A DNA stretch of 18,109 nucleotides from CAZWRV01 sp964636325 (lineage in GTDB: Bacteria; Verrucomicrobiota; Lentisphaeria; Victivallales; GWF2-50-93): positions 1-18,109 of the forward strand of contig CAZWRV010000116.1 in assembly GCA_964636325.1 (NCBI GenBank), in the 5' to 3' direction. Each line of letters opens with the position of its first letter. Position 1 is the stretch's first letter. A program made the position numbers and the translations under genes. The notes under the pieces were generated by a model that was given only the letters and a program-made list of their open reading frames with translations, searched no databases and was not told the origin of the DNA. Shown here piece after piece: positions 12,801 to 18,109 of the stretch.

Positions 12801-12828
12801 GCGCCACAGCAGTGGCGCTTTTTTTTTT
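12801..12828. terminator. Bidirectional intrinsic terminator
   Basis: GCGCCAC (12801-12807) and GTGGCGC (12812-12818) form a perfect stem with loop AGCA. On the plus strand it is followed by ten T (12819-12828). Five A directly before the stem (12795-12799) give a shorter T-run on the minus strand. It lies between two convergent genes and can serve both: strongly for the small secreted protein, more weakly for the minus-strand membrane protein that ends at 12836. Confidence 0.92.
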
Positions 12829-12835
12829 GCATCTT

Positions 12836-13570
12836 TCACTTCAACAGCTGCTGAAGCATCCCGCCGAAATCCACCCTTTTCATCAGGAACAGCGCCAGGT
12901 TCAACGGATAGTATCTGATCACGACCTTGTCCTGGTCGACGCGCAGCTCATCCAGGAAGTCGTAGACTTCCTGTATCTTCGAATCCTTCTCGCAGATGGT
13001 TATCTCGTCCTGCAACTTCTTCTGAACCCCTTTCACCGCCGAGGACGGTATCCGCAGGGAGCCCACATGTATCTCCGATATTTCCAGCTTGAAGTGCCTG
13101 CCGGCGAGATGCGGACGAACCATGGCTCTGAGGTTCAGATACTGTCCGAAAGGGGTTTTGAAGCACATCTTCCTTGAAACGTGAATTTCAAACTTGCCCC
13201 CGTCGAAATGGACATACAGCTCTTCGAACGGCTTTTCGGCATCGTCCAAGGGCTCCCCTGCCTTTCTGGCGGCATATGCGGCGTCGAAAAGGGCGTTGAC
13301 CTCATCCCTGCCGAGTTCGACGGATACGGCGTTGCCGCTAAATATCAGCGAGAGAATATCCTCCGCCGAGGACTCGTCGCCCCCTAAATCCGGAACCAGC
13401 TTCCTCTTGACCGCCTGGACGATGCCGGCGTCCGGCTCGGCGACGCTGTGCTGCAGAGGCTCCGGATCGAATATCATCGAAAGCAAGACGGCGGCCGCCG
13501 CCAGGGAAGCAACCGCGAGGCACACAACGGCGACCAGGCTCCACAAGACTATTTTTTTCCTGCGCGTCAT
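12836..13570 (-). CDS. Membrane-anchored periplasmic protein of unknown function
   Basis: A 244-residue protein with an N-terminal MTRRKK followed by one hydrophobic helix (about 7-33), giving an N-in, C-out inner-membrane anchor or uncleaved signal. The exported part has a segment VELGRDEVNALFDAAYAARKAG, then a probable beta-sheet domain (ELYVHFDGGKFEIHVSRK through FKLEISEIHVGSLRIPSSAVKGV). The pattern 'beta strands, G-x-L-x-IP, helix' recalls YpmS/DUF2140 and other membrane-anchored LEA-like domains, but the similarity is by eye and weak. No catalytic motif is visible. The start at 13570 is the only Met before the TM helix; no strong ribosome-binding site is seen. It converges on the small secreted protein across a shared terminator. 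Confidence 0.6.
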   Translation of the reverse strand: MTRRKKIVLWSLVAVVCLAVASLAAAAVLLSMIFDPEPLQHSVAEPDAGIVQAVKRKLVPDLGGDESSAEDILSLIFSGNAVSVELGRDEVNALFDAAYAARKAGEPLDDAEKPFEELYVHFDGGKFEIHVSRKMCFKTPFGQYLNLRAMVRPHLAGRHFKLEISEIHVGSLRIPSSAVKGVQKKLQDEITICEKDSKIQEVYDFLDELRVDQDKVVIRYYPLNLALFLMKRVDFGGMLQQLLK

Positions 13571-13669
13571 GGAACAGCCACAAGGTTAAAAGGGGGATGC
13601 AAGACCAATTTCACCACCAAGGCACCGAGTGTCAGGTGAAAAAACCAATACGCAAGATCTTTCCCCTGA

Positions 13670-13776
13670 TGCCGACACCTGAGCACTGACGTATGAATTC
13701 AGCAAACTACACCCTTTTGCTGAATTCATACTTAAAGACAAGCGAACACCGCCAATTGCGGACTTATGCAACTGGC
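13670..13776. repeat. Inverted second copy of the composite intergenic repeat, with nested palindrome
   Basis: On the minus strand, 13776 to 13744 matches 8835-8867 (31 of 33), and 13690 to 13670 matches 8872-8892 (20 of 21). In the first copy these modules are separated by 4 bases. Here they are separated by 12 bases (13732-13743) plus the 41-base palindrome (13691-13731). The order and orientation of modules are otherwise the same. The rest of the 13571-13849 gap shows a further CACCTGACACTCGG match (minus strand, about 13625-13638) to the ACCTGACACCCG of the first copy. Confidence 0.8.
13691..13731. repeat. 41-base GTATGAATTC palindrome, copy 2
   Basis: The arms GTATGAATTCAGCAAA (13691-13706) and TTTGCTGAATTCATAC (13716-13731) are a perfect 16-base inverted repeat with a 9-base loop (CTACACCCT). 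It is nearly identical to 9929-9969 over the full 41 bases. It sits between two modules of the composite repeat. Confidence 0.9.
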
Positions 13777-13849
13777 CCTATATTTCAGCCTGTGACGGGC
13801 AAATTGTGATTGGCACCTCATAAGTTAAATATCCAAAGGCGGTTTTCCA

Positions 13850-14635
13850 ATGGTCGTTGACTTCCACGCGCATTATTTCCCCGACAAGATTGCGGGCGAC
13901 GCGATAAGGAAGCTCTCTGTTCCCGGCTTCGAAGCGTTTACGGACGGAACCAGGGCCGGGCTGGAAAGAAGCATGGAGGCCGCAGGGATAGATATTTCCG
14001 TCAACATGCCTGTGGCGACATCCGCGGAACAGGTCGACAAGATAAATTCCTGGGCCGCGGCCAACAGCCGTCACCCAATCCTCAGCTTCGGTGCAATCCA
14101 TCCCAAGTCGGAGGATCCGGCCGGAATTTGCCGGCGGCTCCGGGATTCCGGCATCAAAGGTGTCAAGATGCATCCCGAATACCAGGATTTTTCTCCGGAA
14201 GACACATCGCTGGACGGCATATGGGAATCATGCGTGGAATACGGACTGCTGATCCTCTTCCATGCCGGAGCGGATCTGGGCTTCAGTCCGCCATACAGGT
14301 CTGATCCTGCGAAATTCGCAGCTCTGCACCGCAGGTTCCCCGGACTCAGGATGATCCTGGCCCATTTCGGCTCATGGCGGATGTGGAACGAGGTTGAAAG
14401 GCATATTGCCGGCCTGCCGGTATATCTCGAGACATCGTTCACAAGCGGGTTCATCGCCGCGGAAGACATGGAGAGGATAATCCGGAAGCACGGCGCGGAC
14501 AGGATACTTTTCGGAACAGACTCCCCTTGGCGGGATCAGAAGACCGAGCTTGAGGCGTTCAAGACGTTGCGGATTTGCGAAACGGACAAGAAAAAAATCC
14601 TTGCAGGGAACGCACTGGCGCTGCTCGGCTTATGA
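13850..14635 (+). CDS. Amidohydrolase-superfamily metal-dependent hydrolase (COG2159 type)
   Basis: A 261-residue TIM-barrel hydrolase or decarboxylase. Metal and active-site motifs are DFHAHYFP (4-11, with H6 and H8), KMHPEYQDF (106-114), FHAGAD (137-142, H138), LAHFGS (170-175, H172) and FGTDSPW (221-227, D224). The closing KKILAGNALALLGL matches the usual I-x-x-x-NA-x-x-L-L ending of the Amidohydro_2 family (ACMSD and gamma-resorcylate decarboxylase relatives). Lys in the K-M-HP position lacks obvious carbamylation context. The substrate cannot be told from sequence. The ATG at 13850 places DFHAH at the expected position; AAAGGCGG lies about 9 bases upstream. It follows the second repeat-rich gap and converges with ctpA across 23 bases, with no clear terminator between them. 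Confidence 0.88.
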   Translation: MVVDFHAHYFPDKIAGDAIRKLSVPGFEAFTDGTRAGLERSMEAAGIDISVNMPVATSAEQVDKINSWAAANSRHPILSFGAIHPKSEDPAGICRRLRDSGIKGVKMHPEYQDFSPEDTSLDGIWESCVEYGLLILFHAGADLGFSPPYRSDPAKFAALHRRFPGLRMILAHFGSWRMWNEVERHIAGLPVYLETSFTSGFIAAEDMERIIRKHGADRILFGTDSPWRDQKTELEAFKTLRICETDKKKILAGNALALLGL

Positions 14636-14658
14636 GTCTTGAAGTAGGCTCGACCACA

Positions 14659-15930
14659 TTATCCCTCTTTCTCCTTCATGATGCATACCCCCTTGAGGAT
14701 TTCGACGGCCCGTTCGAGCTGGACGTCGCGGAGGGCGTTGGGGATTTCCGGCTGTATCACGCCGGGATATCCGAGGCGCTGCGAGTAGATGGTGTCGGTG
14801 TCGGCCTTCGACAGAGGGACGCTGACCGTCGGCATGATGCCGTTCTCGTGGATGACGACATGGCTCGGGGTGTAGTATTTGGCGGTGGTGAGGCGGATGG
14901 CGCCGGCGTTGTCCGGCAGCGGGAAGACGGTCTGGACAGAGCCTTTGCCGAATGTCTTAGACCCGATGAGGACGGCGCGCTTGTGGTCCTTCAGGCATCC
15001 TGCGACGATTTCCGATGCGCTGGCGCTGAATTCGTCAACGAGTATGGCGAGCGGAATTTCAATGTGCTTGTCGCATCGCATGGCGTAGTATTTGACGTCG
15101 GCGCTCTTCTGCCTGCCCTCGGTGGAGACCACCAGCGCGCCTGTGTCTACGAACCTGCTCACCACTTCGATGGCGGAGGAGAGGAGGCCTCCGGGGTTGC
15201 CCCTGAGGTCAATCACAAGGGCCCTCAGCTTCTCCTTGTCCAGCTTTGCCAGCGCCTCGTCGAGCTTCGCCGCGGTCGGCATGTTGAACTGGATTATCCT
15301 CACGTATCCGATTCCGTCCTCGATGATCTTGGCGCCCTTCACCGTGGAGACCTCGATCTTCTCCCTCTTGATGGTGACCTCCATGGTGGTGTCGTCGGAC
15401 TCCCTGTAGACGGTAATGGTGACCGGTGTGCCCGGCTCCCCCTTCAGCCGCTTGACGCACTCGTCCTGTGTGATCGTAGTGGTGTCGACCCCGTCTATTC
15501 TGGTTATGACGTCGCCAGGCTTGATACCGGCCCTGAAGCCCGGCGAGTCCTCCATCGGGGCGATGACCTTGAGCTGGTTGTTCTTGTAGGACACTACGAT
15601 GCCGACCCCTCCGTATTCCTTGCCCTCGGTCTCCTCGACCATCTCCTTGTGGGCGGCAGGATCCATGTATGAGCAGAAGGGATCGAGGTTGCGGAGCATC
15701 CCTTTCAGCGCACCTTTCATCAGCTCGGGATACGCAACCTTCCCCTCGTCCACGTAGTCCCTGCGTATCTTCTGGATGACGTACATCAGCTTATAGACGG
15801 AGTCGTAGCCGGAGTCGTCCGGCTGGTCGGAAGTGGCCGCGGAATACGCGCAGTAGCCGATCACAAGATTTACGCCCAGGGCAGTCAGCCCGGCGGCCGG
15901 CAGGAGAAACCTGAAGAATATCTTTTTCAC
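14659..15930 (-). CDS. ctpA: S41 carboxy-terminal processing protease (CtpA-like)
   Basis: A periplasmic serine protease of about 423 residues that trims C termini of envelope proteins. From the chosen start, one N-terminal TM/signal helix (about 5-29) is followed by a conserved region (VIQKIRRDYVDEGKV; LRNLDPFCSYMDP). A PDZ domain spans about 108-192 (GGVGIVV, GIKPGDVITRIDG), then the tail-specific protease core. The Ser/Lys dyad is visible: SASASEIVAG with S304, and GSKTFGKGSVQ with K329 and Q333. LVIDLRGNPGGLL is the family's oxyanion-side motif. GTG 15930 has GAGG 4 bases upstream. An in-frame GTG at 15957 (9 extra residues) lacks any ribosome-binding site, so I prefer 15930. It is divergent from dsbD, and both proteins serve envelope protein quality control. 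Confidence 0.94.
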   Translation of the reverse strand: MKKIFFRFLLPAAGLTALGVNLVIGYCAYSAATSDQPDDSGYDSVYKLMYVIQKIRRDYVDEGKVAYPELMKGALKGMLRNLDPFCSYMDPAAHKEMVEETEGKEYGGVGIVVSYKNNQLKVIAPMEDSPGFRAGIKPGDVITRIDGVDTTTITQDECVKRLKGEPGTPVTITVYRESDDTTMEVTIKREKIEVSTVKGAKIIEDGIGYVRIIQFNMPTAAKLDEALAKLDKEKLRALVIDLRGNPGGLLSSAIEVVSRFVDTGALVVSTEGRQKSADVKYYAMRCDKHIEIPLAILVDEFSASASEIVAGCLKDHKRAVLIGSKTFGKGSVQTVFPLPDNAGAIRLTTAKYYTPSHVVIHENGIMPTVSVPLSKADTDTIYSQRLGYPGVIQPEIPNALRDVQLERAVEILKGVCIMKEKEG

Positions 15931-16021
15931 ATCGCCTCGCTGGAGTTGTTTTCCCACAAGGCCAATAAGCTACACAGGGAAGCACAAAACTCAAGCCGGT
16001 TCCGCGCACATGATTTGCGAA

Positions 16022-16034
16022 GGGAAATATTCCC
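16022..16034. promoter_or_regulatory. GGGAA-N3-TTCCC palindrome in the ctpA-dsbD divergent region
   Basis: GGGAAATATTCCC is a perfect 5-base inverted repeat around ATA, in the 171-base region between divergent ctpA and dsbD. TTGCGA (16015-16020) and TAGAAA (16037-16042), 16 bases apart, would place it in the spacer of a plus-strand promoter. It could be an operator, but it is short enough to arise by chance. Confidence 0.3.
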
Positions 16035-16101
16035 GGTAGAAATTACGCCGTGCAACTTTATATTGATGCATCAGCCGACGCACGGCAGGAAGGAACCGGC
16101 A

Positions 16102-18039
16102 ATGTCTTTTCATGCGCCATCCCCGCGGAAGGATTCAAGCGGCCTATGCAGATGCCGCATTTGCGGCATGCTTATGGCCGAGAGAAGGCGCCTTTGCGAG
16201 ATTTGCACCGGGCGCGCCGCCGCTAGATACCCAAGACATCTCCGCCATGTTATTCTGACCGCCGCAATCATATTGCTGCTGGCGCTGATATGGATTGCCG
16301 CTGCATGGGCGGAAGAGAAAGACGCATTCAAATGGAGAGCGTCGCTGGACGGGGACAAGGCCGCGGTCTCAGTCGAAGTGCCCGCGCTTCATCTTCTGTA
16401 TGCGGGGAGCACCTCGGTTTCATTCCGCGATGCCGATTTGAAAATGATTGATCCGGAAACAGTCCCTGCAACGTCCAAGCACAAGGATGGAGAGGAGGAA
16501 TCGGAAGTCTACGCTGCGGGAATACACAAATGGGTCTTCCCGGCCTCCGGCAAGCCTCCGTTCAAGGTGTCAGTAAAATACCAGGGCTGTTCGACAAAGC
16601 CATATCTTTGTTTCCCGCCCGCCGAACAGGAAATCGCCGTCGAAGGAGGCGGCGCAGGCCGCACCATTGATTCCACGGAGAAGCCTGATGCTGCAAGACC
16701 GGAGCGGCCGGCCGACAAGTCCGCCGCCAAGGACACCCAGGCCATGGATGTCGGCAAAGCTGCCGAAGCCAATGGAAAACGCCGGGGATTTATCGGGGCG
16801 CTTATCGCAGAAGGCGGCCTTCTCCTTTTCGTCGGCGCCTTCATAGGAGGGCTGCTCAGCACGCTTACGCCGTGCGTCCTTCCGCTGATACCGGTCACTC
16901 TCGCCATACTGGGCGCCGACGCCTCTTCCGGAAGAGACAAGGCGCTCAGGCGTTCATGCCTCTACGTATTCGGGATCGTAGTGATGTTCACGGCGCTCGC
17001 ATCGGCAGCGGCGCTCAGCGGCAAGGCTTTCGGCGGCCAGATTCTGGGAAACAGCTTCGCCATGCTGATCTTTGCTCTATTCTTCTTCGCCCTTTCGCTC
17101 TCCATGCTCGGCCTGTATGAGATCGCACTCCCCCAGAAACTGCAGATGCGCCTCAACTCGGTCGGCGGCGGCAGCGATGCCGGCGCCTTCCTGATGGGGC
17201 TGGCGGCAGGATTCATCGCCGTGCCGTGCACCGGGCCGGTGCTGGCAGTACTGCTCGGGCTCGCGACCTTGAGCGGAAGCCCGATGTTCTCCATACCGCT
17301 TATGGCATCATATGCCCTCGGCTTCGGAATGCCTTTCCTCTTGCTGGGCGTATTTGCGGTGAAAATGCCCAGGAGCGGCCCGATTATGAACGCCGCCAAA
17401 AGCTTAATCGGGATCGCCATAATGACCATTGCGGGATTCGCACTCGTCATCGCAGTCCCATCCTTGAAGCATCTGATTCTCGGCGTATCCTCCTTCTCTT
17501 CGATGCTTGGGCCGGCCATGATACTGCTGGGAATCGCCATGGGCGCGATCCATTTGGACGGGCACAGCCCTCGCATCTGCGTCAAGGCCTTCAAGGTGAT
17601 CGGCGCGCTGCTCGTCTCGGCCGGGATACTCTCGGCAATGGAATACAGGGCGCAGGCAAGGGACGCTGCGTCAATAGCATGGAACAGCTCTCTCGAGGAC
17701 GCACTGCGGATATCGCAGAATGCCGGAAAGCCACTGATGCTCGACTTCACGGCCGACTGGTGCGCCGCCTGCAAGGAGATGGATGCGACGACATTCAGGG
17801 ACGCCCGAGTCGTCTCCGAAATCGCCGCGAATTGGATACCCGCGAGAATCGACGCCACCAGGAACTCACCCGAGCTCGACAGTATCCTCGGCAGGTTCAA
17901 GGTGCAGGGCTTCCCAACGGTCGTGCTGATCTCGCCCTCCGGGAAAATCCTTGACAAGATGACAGGATACATGGCCCCGGAGGAATTGCTCGCTAAGATG
18001 TCAAGCCAAAAAACGACTGGCCGGCTGAAACCAAACTGA
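16102..18039 (+). CDS. dsbD: Thiol:disulfide interchange protein DsbD with N-terminal Cys cluster
   Basis: An inner-membrane protein that moves electrons from cytoplasmic thioredoxin to periplasmic thiols. The 645 residues contain all three DsbD parts. The alpha domain (about 75-182) has redox cysteines C163 and C170 in YQGCSTKPYLCFPP. The eight-helix core (about 235-515) has C258 in STLTPCVLPLIPVTLAILGA and C376 in GFIAVPCTGPVLAVLLG. The C-terminal thioredoxin domain has FTADWCAACKEMD (C554, C557). Before the signal/TM helix (about 48-70, ending AWA) is an extra 45-residue stretch with CRCRIC and CEIC (C16, C18, C21, C32, C35), resembling a zinc ribbon. ATG 16102 has GGAAGGA at a suitable distance; the frame is open upstream to 15946, but those codons overlap ctpA and show no domain. 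A linker rich in Ala/Pro/Lys (183-228) joins alpha and core. Confidence 0.95.
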   Translation: MSFHAPSPRKDSSGLCRCRICGMLMAERRRLCEICTGRAAARYPRHLRHVILTAAIILLLALIWIAAAWAEEKDAFKWRASLDGDKAAVSVEVPALHLLYAGSTSVSFRDADLKMIDPETVPATSKHKDGEEESEVYAAGIHKWVFPASGKPPFKVSVKYQGCSTKPYLCFPPAEQEIAVEGGGAGRTIDSTEKPDAARPERPADKSAAKDTQAMDVGKAAEANGKRRGFIGALIAEGGLLLFVGAFIGGLLSTLTPCVLPLIPVTLAILGADASSGRDKALRRSCLYVFGIVVMFTALASAAALSGKAFGGQILGNSFAMLIFALFFFALSLSMLGLYEIALPQKLQMRLNSVGGGSDAGAFLMGLAAGFIAVPCTGPVLAVLLGLATLSGSPMFSIPLMASYALGFGMPFLLLGVFAVKMPRSGPIMNAAKSLIGIAIMTIAGFALVIAVPSLKHLILGVSSFSSMLGPAMILLGIAMGAIHLDGHSPRICVKAFKVIGALLVSAGILSAMEYRAQARDAASIAWNSSLEDALRISQNAGKPLMLDFTADWCAACKEMDATTFRDARVVSEIAANWIPARIDATRNSPELDSILGRFKVQGFPTVVLISPSGKILDKMTGYMAPEELLAKMSSQKTTGRLKPN

Positions 18040-18077
18040 AACTTCAGGCTCCCCCTCCTGAAACTCGCCGCAAGTAA

Positions 18078-18097
18078 CGCAGACATTCCTGTCTGCG
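18078..18097. repeat. Perfect hairpin near the right edge
   Basis: CGCAGACA (18078-18085) and TGTCTGCG (18090-18097) form a perfect 8-base stem around TTCC, 39 bases after the dsbD stop. No T-tract follows within the window. It could be a 3' processing or pausing site, or another dispersed repeat unit cut by the window edge. Confidence 0.55.
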
Positions 18098-18109
18098 GCA
18101 TCGCAGGTA

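Noticed and set aside
12813..12833. A sigma-54-like TGGCGC...TTGCA match
   Set aside because: The GG and GC are 13 bases apart rather than 10, and the match is the stem and T-tract of the intrinsic terminator. I found no defensible -24/-12 promoter elsewhere in the gaps.
13571..13849. A tRNA or other structured RNA gene
   Set aside because: The hairpins are explained by the dispersed repeats; no cloverleaf or conserved T-loop sequence is visible.
18043..18062. Terminator after dsbD from TTCAGG/CCTGAA
   Set aside because: Only a 6-base stem with an 8-base loop, and no T-tract follows.
16962..18101. A 379-codon open frame antisense to dsbD
   Set aside because: It mirrors the DsbD coding sequence, whose redox motifs are intact; the antisense product is Ser/Ala/Pro-rich with no domain.

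Overview
The window looks like chromosomal DNA of a Gram-negative bacterium. LpxA (lipid A synthesis), a DsbD-type thiol transporter and a carboxy-terminal processing protease all imply an outer membrane and periplasm. A sigma-54 factor, a receptor-like Ser/Thr kinase with an N-terminal zinc ribbon, solitary housekeeping genes in unusual neighbourhoods and dispersed palindromes between genes make a PVC-group member (Lentisphaerota/Verrucomicrobiota-like) the most plausible source. That placement is inference from gene content, not from a phylogenetic marker analysis. Coding DNA looks GC-rich with AT-rich intergenic DNA. I see no tRNA, rRNA, CRISPR array, transposase or phage gene.

Left part (109-4808, minus strand): a four-gene operon read right to left, rpoN, a polytopic membrane protein with a soluble TPR-like tail, a pteridine-reductase-like SDR, and folB. 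Every junction overlaps by 4 or 8 bases, so the genes are almost certainly co-transcribed and translationally coupled. This links a sigma factor, a membrane (perhaps GT-C glycosyltransferase-like) protein and two pterin/folate enzymes.

Middle part: divergent from rpoN, after a 365-base gap holding a long imperfect inverted repeat, come a YycJ/WalJ-type metallo-beta-lactamase-fold protein and a 939-residue zinc ribbon-kinase-TM-sensor protein. A repeat-rich gap separates these from a solitary class I fumarate hydratase alpha-type gene. lpxA (minus) and rpmA (plus) then diverge from an AT-rich promoter region. rpmA is followed by a palindrome, a strong intrinsic terminator and obgE; rplU, the usual partner upstream, is absent. 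A small secreted Lys/Ala/Glu-rich helical protein follows and ends at a bidirectional terminator shared with a convergent membrane-anchored protein of unknown function.

Right part: a second repeat-rich gap, a COG2159-type amidohydrolase, a convergent S41 protease (CtpA-like), and a divergent complete DsbD carrying an unusual cytoplasmic Cys cluster at its N terminus. The window ends in a perfect small hairpin.

The least expected feature is the repeat system. A 41-base palindrome with GTATGAATTC arms occurs at 9929-9969 and 13691-13731, with a longer-looped relative at 11211-11261. A composite repeat (a 26-base hairpin plus a CAGGTGTCGG module) occurs at 8835-8892 and, inverted, at 13670-13776. 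In the second composite copy the 41-base palindrome sits nested between the two modules. This suggests a REP/MITE-like, possibly mobile family of small intergenic elements.
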